Source: Schistosoma mansoni (lineage: Eukaryota > Platyhelminthes > Trematoda > Strigeidida > Schistosomatidae). From it: a stretch of DNA of 64,000 nucleotides. The notes beneath the pieces were generated by a model. It searched no databases and was not told the DNA's origin. It saw only the letters and a list, made by a program, of their open reading frames with translations. Shown here piece after piece: positions 1 to 14,600 of this stretch. The stretch is taken from NCBI RefSeq assembly GCF_000237925.1, contig NC_031495.1:5619852-5683851 (forward strand), in the 5' to 3' direction. Both the position numbers and the translations under genes were made by a program. Numbering within the stretch: position 1 is the stretch's first letter; each line of letters opens with the position of its first letter.

Positions 1-349
1 ACACAGTGTGCAAATACTGAACAAAGAATTATCAATCACAGAAATCGTATCACCATATGTACTTCTATCCGGGCAACTCTCAAAATTGTCCTAACTAGTA
101 AATCGTCGCGACAGCATAATAACATTGGGGATTTGTCCTATATTATGCATCATTATGATGGCATCACCTTTGTAGCACGTTGTATTTCGACGTTTACTTG
201 GGAGCAGGAGCGACCTGAAACAGCAACACAACAGTCAGGACAGACAAGTGCTTCAGAAGTGAGAACACGGTGTGCTGGTGCAACAGATATATTTGAAATT
301 GAAAAACGCGGTTTTTAGTACAAAAGGGGAAAGTTATTACAAAATAGTT

Positions 350-423
350 TTACTCGTTATTCTGCAGGTTCAGAACGCGTAGGGCTTGTTCTTCTTCTTC
401 CAGTGCATTCACTCTTTGTTGCC
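350..423 (-). CDS. Possible terminal coding exon of an unrecognised gene
   Basis: On the minus strand a good splice acceptor (pyrimidine-rich, ending TTGCAG) is followed by 74 nt that stay open to a TAA stop at 350-352. The frame ending there encodes about 23 residues, highly charged, with an acidic run (LEEEEQALRVLN) that would form a helix or coiled coil. A second frame through the same acceptor is also open and would give an Arg/Ser-rich tail, so the frame is not certain. Upstream exons would have to lie between here and the carrier gene at 1840; I could not identify them with confidence. I do not recognise the protein. The base composition is richer in GC than the surroundings, which favours coding. 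Confidence 0.35.
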
Positions 424-1839
424 CTGCAATGAGAAATACAAACTCACATTATTAATGTTGCATGTAATGATTTTTATTACCGTTACACCTTCGTAACTTG
501 ATTATGGCGGCAAGAATTAATCGTAGACGAACCAATCACACTTAAGGTAACATGTCTTGAATTTTGGCGCTAAGTCCATTCATCCGTTTAGCGTTTCGGC
601 CGATGTCGGTTCTTGTTGAAAACCCTAGATCTACTTTCTAACCGTAACTATAAATTGCGAATCACAGTCCTAATTCTTCACACTGGTTTAAAACAGTCAT
701 TTAGTCTTACCAGCCAGATTGTTGCTTGTTGTGTGCGAAATGATGAAATGATAGTTTTCTGTCTTTGATTAAACTTATTTGATACTAATCTACTCAAAAA
801 TCAGTACCTAGTTAATTTCTATTTTTTTAGGACACTAAACTGTTAAATAATATCTGATGTGTCACTTCATCTAATCTATTTAAACTGAGAGACCCCAATT
901 AATTGTGCACCATCCTGTATCAAAAAATTCTCAGGAGTATATAATTGATTTTTGGTGCGTGAAATTTACACATTGTCCCGTCCTAGTTTATTTCAACTTT
1001 CATTGTTTCTCCTAAGCTCCTAAAATTTATCTCCATGATAATCGTTAGCTTACGATATCTGTACCACAGATTCCTTGTAATCAGCGGTATTATTTAAATA
1101 GTCTTGATCACGTAGAGCTTCCTTTTTGTGCATAATGAGAACTGTAATCCATAAATTGTCGTTTTGTAACCTTATATATGTTTATGTAGTGAAGTAGATG
1201 ATTAATTATAAGAAAAATATTCAGTTGTTTTCTTTAGCCCCCTCCCAATTCAATGCTAGTGATGATGAGGTTCAGCAAGGAAACGATTGTCTACTTAGTG
1301 CCATCACACTAAACGCTGCTGTCACTGGTTTGGATGTATTATGATGACACCTTAGAATAAAAGCTGGTATCTGTCGATCCGTCACTTCTTGGTTAGGATC
1401 CTAGAGATCATGCAACTCAAATACTTTAGGTGTTATCAGACATATCTCAGATCGGGAGCCGATATTGATCCTCTTTTATTTTTCGTTTACATTCCTCATG
1501 ACCTTCATAGAAACTGATAGGAAAAAGTCCTTGGTTGTATTTTTCATTAGATTGGGCTTTATATGTCATAGTTATTTTTTCTGGCTTCATTTCTGTTTTA
1601 TATTTCTCCACAATATTGTTTCTTAAATTTTGTGGTGCATTATATATTTGATGCCAAATTATACCCGATTTTATAGATATAAATTAGCGAGATAATTATT
1701 CAGGTTCGTACTTTTGTATTCAGTGTTTTCTCTCAATCGTCTGTGATTTTCATTTTAGTATCAGCTGTTTACGGTTAAGTGTACCGATTCCATATCTATA
1801 TATTCATTTAAAGAAAGTGCGTAGTCATATTTTTCAACA
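424..1839. other. Non-coding stretch: 5' flank of SLC25A11
   Basis: No recognisable repeat. It should contain the promoter and 5' UTR of the carrier gene, and perhaps introns or the promoter of the minus-strand gene ending at 350. A short GC-rich patch near 500-610 contains an ATGGCGGC motif like a YY1 site. No convincing TATA box or initiator could be assigned. Confidence 0.3.
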
Positions 1840-1907
1840 ATGCAGACCGAAAAAAAGAAGGTTGAGGTACCTCCTACTATGAAGTTTATATTGGGTGGAA
1901 CTTCTGG
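1840..1907 (+). CDS. SLC25A11: SLC25A11 exon 1 (start codon)
   Basis: ATG at 1840 with CAACA upstream; 68 nt to the GTATGT donor. Encodes MQTEKKKVEVPPTMKFILGG and the start of helix 1. Confidence 0.93.
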
Positions 1908-4900
1908 GTATGTTAAATGCGAATACGTTTATGCTACTCTACCATTTGATCATATACAACCTTTTTAAGTTGTTGTCTATATACGTTTCGTCTCCATATT
2001 TTCTGTCTCATAGTTGACCTGCAATAGTTTGAATTCTTTGTTATGGTCATAAACATTTGTTCTGTGAAGTGATTTTGTGGTAAATGTATTTAAAGAGTAT
2101 GAATATCGTATATTTGTTTTGGTCGAAATTCTAAATTATTAATGATATTCTAGTTGATTAGAAAAAGATTATTTTCCAAGTTAGACATTGACATCAATCA
2201 TTATCATCTGTTTTACAACCCTTTACATTCACTACAGTGTATTAATTGTTTCATCTCTCCCTCAATATATATTATTGGCTTTAGCTTAGGAATGTTTATA
2301 GTTCTCGAATTGTAAACGATAATCGTTGAAATGTGTAGCCTTGTTATATTTGTGTTTTGATTTACTAATGTCTCATTATTATCATTAGTTTTGGTACTGG
2401 ATTATGGATTATAAAGTTATAGGTTCAAACAGGTTTTGCAATTTCCTCTGACAACCAAGCACTATCGTTAATTCTTACGTATCTAATATACTCAAAATGT
2501 GGTATTTGAACATGCATGCATTTAGTAGTCTCATTGGCTTTATGAAAATATTTTAAAACTCAATATCTATAACTTGTACTAGAATGAGTCACAGCACTTA
2601 TTACTTAAGCTATTGTTTATGAGATGCATCTAAGTGGTGAACTGTGATAAACAAAATACGCTGATTCTGACTTCTTAATCATGTTCCTATCTGGGTTACA
2701 ATAGTTGATCCAGTCATTATTTTCACTTTCAGTTCACCTCTTATTAATTTCAAATATGTACCTTGTGAAAATAGTATATTTAATCTTTCTCATAATTTCA
2801 ACCTCGGCGTGTTGCGGTATATGACCATCACTCATACTTTGCTGACAATGACTTACTCTACCAACATTGATCTTGTACCATGAGTTTTGATTACTTATCA
2901 TTAGAATGAATATCCTCAGTATTAATGTGAGTCTCACTTTCCACTACTTGACTTTACAGAATGTGTGCTTCTGTTTGCGTTCAACCTTTGGACCTCGTCA
3001 AAAATAGGATGCAAATGAGCGGTAAGACATTCTTTTTGGGTTTCCAACTTCTCTTATTTTGTGTTATCTGTATTCATTAAGAGAAATAACAAATTTGATC
3101 GTTGAGCCACTCTAAGATCGTAAACAAGTTTCATTCATCACGTTATCATTTATCTAACAGTATTTCTAATATCGAATGCCGACTATATAACTAATGTCCG
3201 GTATACTTTTATATCCATGAATAAGCTTCCTAGCTTCAATTCCGGGTATAGTCCAGTTTTATAAGAATAGGAAGAATATCGTAGCTCCATACTTCTATCT
3301 GGAAATACGATCAATTTATTGGCTACCGATTATTAAATCCTACTCATTCAGTTATCTGAGACCTTTCTATTTTGAATTAGTTAAGTTTATTTGTTCTTTT
3401 TATCAAGTAAGTAGATATTTATGAAATCCTAAAGCAACATTTGTTATTTAAACGACCATTGACACCAGTCTTTTATCGATATTTTCCTCTGATTTGCTAC
3501 AATACTAGTTGCCCGGGGGTTCAGCCTTATTCACGAATCCTTACACCTTAGGAACTTCAGAATACAACGAAACAGCCCTCAAGTATCCACTTGAAACAAA
3601 ATTAATCAGAAACTGAGGATTTCTATGGAATTAGGTGTTTTTAGATCCATATCTGCATCATCACCGCTCACAGCTACTCGGATACACAAACTAGTGACTG
3701 TTTCCAACAAAACACCACGAAATGAGTGTTCAGGCACAGGCTTTTACTAACATTGTAAAAGTACCTTATAAGTTTGTGATTCAAATTAAATACCATACTG
3801 TTCAGTAAATAGTCGAATGCACTTTCAGTAGCCTGCATGTTGTTTTACAGTTAAACGATACTATCTATATACTCAACATCATGAGTCTTCCTTCAGGTTA
3901 AAAATTATCCATATGGCAAAATATTTACTTAAAATCTGTTTTGAAAGTGCTATCAATGGTAAAATTATAATAGGAGTAACTAAATTGTCAACTCCATCTG
4001 TAACCTCCATGTCTTTCAACAGTTTGTATTTTATGCACTTTGTAAAAATTTTATATAGTTTAACACGATAGTGTGACTGGTTGTTAGAAAATGTCTTAAG
4101 CAGGAAACAATTACAATCAAATAACTCTCCGTAAACTCATTCGGTATGCACACTACATCCGTTTAATTTATCAAACATAATCGTTTGAATGGCTGCAAAT
4201 CGATTGTTATGGTCCAGTGTATTTTATCAAGTATTTATTTACATACATTCTGTTGTTAAATTGACAGGTATCGGAAGTGCTACTTCTGGTCAACGTAATA
4301 GTCTTCAGGTGCTTCTATCAGTTATTAAAAATGAAGGATTTTTGGCAATATACTCAGGGTTAGTTTATTTTCAGGATTTATTGATTCTCATTTCATTAGT
4401 ATCTAACTAGATTCCACGCTAACAATCATACGGTTCTGAAGCATGAAGTTGAATTAGACTGACCTATAAATAAACTGTCTGGTGATTATTGTTAAGTGCT
4501 TGACCGAATTCACTAGTATCTAACTGCTTTTTGACCGTTTTATTAAAATAATATTTCCAAAACTATATATTGATACCGAAGTTTGAAAAGGGGCTAATTG
4601 GGAAGAAGTAATTTTCCTAAGTTAATACTAATAATACTGTGGAACAGTAAGATGTAGACAGTAAATAAAGACATTCAAATTGAAGTAAACCGTTTTTCTC
4701 TTATGTTGTTTGGGATTCTTGTCGAAATCGTAGATCATTGCTGGATTTGATTGGTTTCTTTGGGCTGATCCCACTGAATCATCCATTATATTCATACGAC
4801 AGGAAGCAGGCTATCAAAACTTTGACAGTGTTACCGATTTACACCAACAGAAATCATAGAGTTAATTATAATGGGATCGACTTAAATCTCATTTACAGGT

Positions 4901-7900
4901 AAAGTTAATTACCGTATGGTACTTGAATAAGTAGGCTGACGATTTGATGAATGGTATGGATTTTTACTAAAATACTGAAATGGTGATGGATATAGTCCCT
5001 CATTCTCCTCTGATATATAATATCACACTGTATCGTGTATTAATTCAAGTTTAAACTGTGGACCATTGATGTTGATTTTTAAGCCAACTGTTATAGCCCC
5101 TAAAACGTGGTCGTAAACAAATGGGTTAGTACTCAAACTTTGGTTTTGTTGCTAAATTGGATTACTACTTAGTTTTACATTCACTTCGAACATGGAGTAC
5201 ATCTAAAAATCACGTCTTTCATAAAGTTATCGTGCCAAATTTATTTGCCTTAGATGCTTACTGTAGTCTAGGTAATTTTCTATGCTAATCATAAAATTAC
5301 ATAATCTTATCGTTAGTGTCACCTATAGCACAACATTATTTGCCACTTAAATGCCATCAATATTTTCTAGCTGAATAATTTATAACAATAATATTGAATA
5401 AACAAATAAAAACTATTTAACTGTTCTTTTAGTTTATCAGCTGGATTACTTCGTCAAGCCACCTACTCAACTGCACGTCTAGGCATCTATACAAATTTAT
5501 TTGAACAATATACAAAGCGAAAAAAAGAATCTCCCAATTTCTTCACTAAAATAAGTATAGCTGTAACTGCTGGGATATGCGGCGCATTCATTGGTACACC
5601 AGCTGAAATTTGTCTTATCCGTATGACATCCGATGGCAGGTAATACTATATATATAGGTTTTATAAGTATCATTACCAGGGTTTAACTTTTTAATTTAAA
5701 TTAAATTAACTATTGGTTGGACTGCTTATAATAGTAAAATTAGAATTCAGTAATTCTCCTATAAACATCAAAAACAAAATGATTCATTGTTTGATTCAAC
5801 AAGCGAACTGCAATGAATCTTAAGGCAACACAAAACTGATGCATTGTCAAAATCAACTAATATTGTCTAAATGTTTTAGTCCGAAATAAAAGTAGAATCC
5901 TGTTTGCTGCTACACAGAATTATGTTTACAAATTAGATTGTATCTGTATTGGAGAGTCTTCACGTGAAATCTTGACTTGTTCCGAGAAACACCTAAGCTA
6001 TATAACAACCTGATGATCATGTGTAACTCTAGAATCTGCAAGTTAAATCAGCAAAAACAGTACATACTATTTTCGACAACTATCAAGTCGATATTAAAGG
6101 TGTAAGAATAATTCAAAAAGGTTTTTCCACCTATCAGGAAGGGTGAATGACTGAAGTGTTTGACGTATTACTAAATCCTATTGCACTCAGTAGAAATGAA
6201 TACCTACCTGTCCTCGTAGTTCAAACGATCTTTACAAACAGTTACATTTTGCTCAGTGCAGACGAAAAAGAAAGGAGACATCTTGATGCCCACCAACTAG
6301 CCGTCAAAAACCACGATTTATATTCACTTATATCGATTCACTCAGACAATTTTGGATAAATGTTCAGTTGAGAAGATTTTGATATGTTGGACAGAGGGAA
6401 TACAAAGGAGATCGGAGAATTTTTAATAGTTTGGCACTCAGGTAAACTATCAACTAGTGAACTTATCAAAATTGATCCAACTTATTAACTAATTAGAAAA
6501 ATCGTGAACAACTATAAGGTCAATAATCAAAGGGAAAACAATAAGTCAAATTTTAACAACAACTAATCAAAATAAAAAACGATTGAGCAAGCTGTTAATT
6601 ATATGTGAAGAAAATTGAATGCCTCACTTCAATTTGACTTTTTTGCTGGTTTTGTTTAGAAAGATAACGAAAGCTTCACTCGTAAATCACCCAACCTAGA
6701 AAACCTATTTCTACCAAAATCGCTCTCCGGACCTACAATTGTTCCCCATATCTTTATATGTAGGTCTTAGTTTGTTTTCATATTAGAGTAAATCAATGAT
6801 CATGTTTCACCTCGGGCCTCTGTAAAGCATAGTACCTTAAAGTTCACTGGAGTGTTATTAACAGTGGTGTATTGTTTGAAAACTCGACTTACAATTACTA
6901 GGTAGGGTGTTCGAACCTCACTCCCGCTTACTTTTGTTTGAGAACCAGATAGTATCATTAATATTCATACAAACAATATGATCCAAAGCCAAGTGCTAAC
7001 TTGGATCAATAAGCATATGTCTCAGGTGTCAGGTTGCTTATGATTGACTAGCTTTCTATTCATACAACTCATCATCGACTAATTGTAAATTATTTCAGTC
7101 ATAACAGAGACACAGGTGACAATGTAAAATCTAAACAACCATATCTTAACGATACACAGATAGAAACTGAACAGGAGATAATCCTTAAAAAAATTAGAGT
7201 AGAAGATATGATTAAGCACGGTGACAGTTTGCGCACATGCGATTGATTTTGAACTGTTTTTTCTAAGCTTCTAGATCATCGATTCATAACATTATGGTTA
7301 TCCTAACTAAGTAGTATACATGGCTTAGAGCAATAGTTATGACTTTCATGAATTGGTTCTTTGTGTTATTTTGATCATATTTAGCACTTGTCAGCTTAAT
7401 CATACTGGAAGATGTAGTAACATTTCATGTTCAGTTGATGATTCTCTTACAGGCGGATTAGGCTTCGATAATATCTGTAATTTAACACTTTTAATCCACA
7501 CATATATTTCACCGTCAGTATATATATGTCCGCAATCACGAAGAAAATTGTATTGGTAAAATTAAAATGTTTGAGTTATTTCATAAGACATTCTTTTTTA
7601 CGGTTTGGAAATTCGATCTATAATCTATAAACCACAAAATCGGCCATTTATGTTATCTCTCTCCCCATGAACACTCACCATAACATTACAAAGTTCATCT
7701 TATTATATACATTTGTAAACTATCTGTTAAATTTAATGTTTACTAAAACAATCCAATTTTCTAACCCGAAATCAATTTATATAATTTAATAAGTAATTAA
7801 CTTTTTTGTTTGTGAATATTTTAATTCATAAGATTACCACCAGCAGAACGTCTCAATTATTCCAATGTATTCAATGCTCTAACAAGAATCGCTCGTGAAG

Positions 7901-10900
7901 AAGGAGTGTTAACATTGTGGCGGGTAGGTAAACTAACTTAGTATTAATATTATATCTATTTTCTAAATACTTGTAGTCAGTCAGTCAGCTACAACGTAGG
8001 ACCAGGCACATATATGCATCGGTCCAAGTTGCCATACCTCGTTAGCACAACAAGATGAACACCGGATTCATAGTAGTTAATTTAGTGTTGGTAGTAGTAT
8101 ATAAATTATAGGTTGTATATGAAGATATAGTACAGGAAGGAAGAGAGATATGAAGCAATTTTAGTCTCAAGGTTTAAGGGAAGATAAAGAGTGTTTACAA
8201 CTACGCCATTGTGATCGATTCTGAGCCATGTCACCTAGAGTCCTCCAACCATTGGTTACGATAGTCACGCGGACCCCAACCAGGTAGTCTGCATCTGCCA
8301 ACATGGCTCAGACTAGAAGTTAGTGACTTCAAACACTGATGCCATGTTTTGGTTTGGCCGCCCCTAACTCTCTTCCAACCGTCCCCAATACTAGTCATCA
8401 TAGCGCGTCGTGGTAATCGGTGTTCAGGCATACGTAACACATGGCCCAACCATCTCAGTCGATGAAGATTCATCACCTCATCAACTGATTTACCATCGTT
8501 CCCTAATACCCTGCGTCTAACCTCACTATTACTTACCCGGTTATCCCAGCAGATGCGAGCAATATTTCTAAGGCATCTGTGGTCAAATACTAGTAACCTA
8601 CGAGTATCTTCTACGAGTATCTACTACAAATACTTGTAGTAATATATGTTATATATATTGTAAGGTATATATATATATATAATCGAATGATTGTGGAGAT
8701 ATTTTACGTATTCGATTAATTTAGGCTTGTTTAAATTTCAGCATTTAACTTATTAAGACTATTCTCAAAAATCAAGCCTTCTGATTATAAAAATTAAAGC
8801 CTACAAGTCAGAATAATCGTAAGTAAATCAGACTAGAGTTTTTTGTCTTAAAATCTACAGTACCAATGAATCATACTGATAGCTTGTCCAACTTTCAACC
8901 ACTAACAATCAGATGTCAAAACTTTGGAGTCTTAAAAAAAAGGCTAAAAGTGTGAATCTGATGCATACATCATAGTTAATTAGTGTACACAATCCACAGC
9001 CTTTGTATCCTATCACTAAAATACCTTGGTCTTTGACGTTGTCCTAGGAAATAGAAATGGTTGAGTACATTGACTGCTTCACCGTTTCATCAATCTTGAT
9101 GTGCTGGTGCCTGACAAAATCTCGGCACGGATTCAGGAAACCCGATTGACCTTTGCCAACTCGCATTACCAGTGGTGTAGGCGAGATTTTTGTATACTAA
9201 CCAAAAGACGAGTTTGTTGCGTAAGAGTTCGCTATGCTCTGCTTTGTGGATATAAAACATGACTATTAAAGAAATCAAAACTAGTTCCTCTACCAGATAC
9301 TTGCGTATGAGCCGCACTAAGTGTTATGGCTAATGGTTCTACCCAGTTTCCCAAACCGAAGTAGATGGAGAGGGGTTCAAATCAGGGACTTGGTGGTTAA
9401 AAATCGAAGGCCTTAACCGCGAGGTCGTTAAGAACAGAGGATATTTTTAGGTTACTAGTATTTGATCATAGGTATCTTCAAAGCATCGTTCCTATTTCTT
9501 TGGATCACCGAGTGAGCAATGTTCAGGTCAGAGGCAGGTTGCTAGGTAAATATGTTAAGTTCATTGATGGTTTGGTGAATCTTCACTAACTGAGGTGGTT
9601 GGGACATTTATTACGTATTCCCAGCCACTATTTGAGATCGTAGGATGTTGGGAAAACGTTAGGGCCCACCAAACCAAGATGTAGAACCAGTGCATGAAGT
9701 AACTGGCAATTGAACTATGCCATGTTAATAAGTGTAGACTACCTGGTTGAAGTCTGAGAGGTTATTGTGATCAGTGATTAGAGACTTTGGGTGTAATTGC
9801 TCAGAACCGTTCACAGTGGTGGGTGTGCATTTATTCCTTGTCTTCCTTCGGAACCCGAATCCCAAAATCTTCTACTACTTTTCTTTCCATACCCAATTTT
9901 TTCTATTACTTAGTAATACTGTTGCTACTTCTACTACTCTGCGATTTGTTTTGAAATAATTTTATCTGGCTGTGCTAAAGTCGTATGACATCTTAAACCG
10001 ATTCACTTATTTGTCAAATTCTACGTTCCGTATGGCTGGAAGAAAAAATATAGATTTAATTTAGTAGTAATGCGGTCAGATTGACAGTTAAGATAAATAG
10101 GAGATATTGTGTGAAAATTTTAGAACCTTTGATTTATATTAACTGGCCAGAATTTTGGGTCACCACATTTCCAGTTTTTGATAATAAATAGTTCTTATAC
10201 ATAATTTGTTTCGTCCGATTTTTTAATCATTAGTGAAAGATGGTTCGATGGATAAAGTACTCAGTTTCCAACGATTATATCACATGTTCGAATCCCACCA
10301 CACCTACTTCGGTATGGACAACTCACATAAATCTCCCAAAACGTAACACATAAACTTGTATTTCATAAACTATTTACACTTAATTATGGACGGCAAAGAT
10401 AGTTTAGTTGATCTTATTGTTCTACGAATTCAGAAGCTTAGGTATATTCAAACGATTTGCCAAATATATTTATTCCTATCATACATTATAATATTTGAAT
10501 TTGTATTAAGACGATAGTCAATTTGTGTATTGTAAAATTTTAATGAGTTCTGATGAAAAGGTTTATGCGAAAAATTTGCAGATGCCGCAAAATTCCATAG
10601 ATAACGGACTACGGTTAATAATCGGTACAAGCCATTAAATAATGCCATTCATGATGTCTAATGTAAATATTTGATATAATATTCAAAAAGAATAATGATG
10701 TTAAATTATATTAACGGTTTAAACTTATCACATTACACAATGACCTCATGAATCTCAACTGGGTCAAAAAATAAATCGATAAAGTTATCAGATGAATTAA
10801 ATGTAACTCGTTAAGTAGATAATCAATGTAGACAAATAATAAAGAAAACTAGATTGAACAATGAACTGGAATTTATTAGGTCATGTTTAGTTATCTCACT

Positions 10901-11591
10901 TTCACTCATCTCATACTACTATGTGAATCGTAGGAAGCGTGTGCGTTTTGTTTTTATAGTAAATCATTAAAATATTACCATATAAAACCTAGTGTATATT
11001 TATAAGCAAAGATGGATAGTGGCTAGCAGTGGAATTCAGGACGCACATTTCGTCCTACTTGGGACTCGTCAGCTGGATGTACCTGCATCTGAGTTGATGT
11101 TAACTCTAGGACTCGAACCCAGTACTGAGTCCTGATAGCCAGTAGCCGAGTGGATAACGCGATGACGTTTGAAGCGAAAGGTACTGGGTTCGAGTCGGAG
11201 AGTGAACATCAACTCTGAGATACAGGTACATCCAGCTGACGAGTCCCAAATAGGACGAAACGCGCGTCAAACTAGATTCCACTGCTAGCCACTATCCATC
11301 TTTGCTTATAATGCTTGTGAATTAAGGCAATAACGAGGCAATACTCACAGTATGTATATATGGCCAATAAGAGACTGACCAGTTGCAGTCCTAAACATCA
11401 ATGGGAAAATTCAAACAAACAATACTGAGTGAATTCTAGTGTATGTTTGTTTTGTTTTTCTAGTGAGTTGTGATATTCTTATGGGGGTTTGTTTAATTTG
11501 ATGATAATCTCCCGAGATAACTACTGATGTAACAGTTTGTAACAGTTTTCAGGTTTACACCAATTTGCGTTCTTACAACTTCCAAATATTC

Positions 11592-11636
<45 letters not shown>

Positions 11637-14600
11637 CAGTAGATATGTGGTAGTATTCATCTTTGACCTTTTGATGGCATACAAGCAATTAGGCCTACCT
11701 TAGGTGTGTACTTGTAATCTTGAGATAGCTAATGTTCCTTTGTGTAACTGAATTTTTATAAGCTTTAGTTTGTCACAAGCTAGCAACTATCTGGACTCAG
11801 TAAATATGTGGATAACGGATTAGGCGGTTGGAGCAAAAGGTACTGGGTTGGCATCCTGAAGTGAACATTAATTCTGTGTTTCATGTGCAACCAACTAACT
11901 ACTCCCGAATAGGACGAAACGCTCGTCCAAGATCCCACTGTTAGATGCATTCCATCTATCCTATAAAAAATTGTTACTTTTTGTTCATAATTACATTTCC
12001 ATAAAGTTTGTGGTGGATAATTCATCCATATAAACGTTGAAATCGATGAAAATGTACGGTAATTTTCTTAGGTACCTAACGCTTCCGAATTTTCGTTTGT
12101 ATTGTATATTTGTTTATCAGATGGAATTCACACTCTAATTGAAATGTTCATTTTCATGATTTCTAATACCTTTCGTTTATCCTTAACCAATAATAAATAA
12201 AAATCACATATAAAAATGATATCAATGTTTGTCCAATTCACATTTCGGAAATGACCAAGCTAAAACACCAATATTTATAACCTATTTAGCTTCAATTTTA
12301 TCAGAGTGTATGTTCTATTTTACAATCCTCGAGTTCATATACATCGGTCAAACCTATTCTATGAAAGTAAATGATTTGTCACTGAAATCATGAACCCATC
12401 GATGTTAGACCACGATTGGAAACCTGGAAGCACCAAATAGTCGTTCCTTCCTAGTATGGAACTCCTCAGCAGTCCACATCTACGAGTTAGACATTAACAC
12501 TGTTAAATGTTGGCTCAGTGATCTATAAGCTAAGTGTTTGCTCGCAAGATCGAGGGTTATGGGTTCGATTCCCGCCTGCATAGTCGTGAATATACGCACT
12601 TCTGAGGACTCCCATACTAGGACAAACGGCCACCCAGTGCTTCCAGGTTTTCAATGGTGGTTCAAACTAGATAGATTCATGATTTCAATGAAACCCAACG
12701 ATCTCTACAACACTATACTTGATGTATGATTGGTATGAAGTTTCTCTAAGTATATGTTTATACTCTTCATCATTCTTCTCTCAATGTACTTTTACTTAAT
12801 GTGTATAGGTTTGTCTAAATAAAGTTTATATCTATAGGGTCAATTGTGTATTCTTTTTATGTAAGGATTAACGGTCAAGAAACATAAAATTAAATAAAAA
12901 AGTCCTATGTGTTATATCTCAATAGAAATTATTTTAAGCCAAATATTAAAGTAAACATTTCGCCCAATATTTTCATAACCACTTCTTTGTTTCACTAGTT
13001 AATCGGTAGTATACATTTTGTCAGTCGTTCTAAATTCAACTGCTGAACAAATCATATCCTATAATCCAACGAATCATTACTTGAATGTTTTTTGATTCTG
13101 TAGAAGCATATATATATATATTTCCCTGCATTAATTTTATATTGTAGGGTGCAGTCCCAACTATGGGTCGAGCAGCTGTAGTTAATGGTGCACAATTAGC
13201 CACTTATTCTCAAGCCAAACAAAAACTTATTGAAATCGGTAAGTTAGTGCTTATTTTTCAATAAATATTTCTAAAAAAAATATTTAGTTTTCATTCCATT
13301 ATGATGTTTGATGTTGAAATCTAATACAAATACAAATGACTAATTTATAATCCACTAATTAATGTATAAACTACTACTGTATGAAACGGTCTCTATCAAA
13401 CCATTCAGTGAACTCATTCGACTTAACGCTTTTATTAGTTACACTGTTGGCTTGTTCTGTGTTCGAAGAGTATTGCAGGGTTAGTACATGATTCACTAGG
13501 TTCTTTTTTAAAGTTGAAGTCAGAAACTCCACTTCGAAATCTAAAACGTTGTTATTGATCAGGCATGTTTCGGGAATTATTATATTTTAGAAAATTATTT
13601 CTTATCGATACTCACTGTGTCATCTGTCTTAAATTAGCGAAAGTTTAGTCGTAAAGTAACTGATGGAATTAAATCATTCGAACTTATCAATAACCTATAT
13701 CGTAATATGATTCTCGGTACCTTATTTTCAGGATTTTTTCCTGAAAAAACTTCACCAGAAAGTGTCGTGTCTAATTTTGATTTCACATTTATTTTGATTC
13801 ATATAATAGTATTTCTATCACCTGTATATGTAAACAACAGCTATATGTTTCAGTGTGGTAAGGACGACAACAGTTAGTAAATTCAAATCTTAAAAGACTA
13901 ATATTTGAACGGAGAATATTCTTTTTGATAAATCCTCTTCAGGTTTTACAATTATATATCCAAACTAATAATCAGAAAAATGGCCAGGTTTAAGGCAAAG
14001 TGCATCGTTTAAAGTAAAAGCATGTGAATTTAGGATTGTCAAACAAAATATAAAATTGAATAGTTGAAAGCGTGAGTCAATTAAAGCTAGACCACCAGGG
14101 AAAACCTGGAAGCACTGGACGGCCGTTTCGTCCTATTATGGGACTCCTCAGCAGTGCGCATCCACGACCTCGCCTCGCGAGATTCAAACCCCTGACCTAT
14201 CAGTCTTGCGCGCGAGCGCTTAACCGATAGACCACTGAGCCGGCATCTCATGGTGTTTATTTCTAACTCCAACCAAACCACGAAGTTGAGCAACCGTTCA
14301 CCAATTATCTTCAGTGAGTTGATGTCTCCACAAATTTCCACAAAAAACCCCTTCTTATAATAAAATTGTTAATGTTGATATGACTCATGTGAAATATTAA
14401 CTTGAGTCAGTTTATATGTTAAGTGAAATTTTGAGATCCATGATCCGAATAAATATGGGTCAGATAGAGTGAGAGAAATAATAGTGCAATCGAATTTTTG
14501 ATATGATAGAAATCTTTAAACAATTCAAATATTCTTGGTAAAATGAGTGTCAACAAACAGATAATCTTGACTCTTGTCTTCCACATCATCGTCATCATAA

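Noticed and set aside
1095-1165. Possible minus-strand exon (MHKKEALRDQDYLNN) upstream of the exon at 350-423
   Set aside because: Acceptor and donor-like sites exist, but the phase does not fit the downstream exon and no homology was recognised.
14200-14250. tRNA gene at H2 or Sm-alpha heads
   Set aside because: A and B boxes are present but there is no acceptor stem or full cloverleaf; these are SINE heads.
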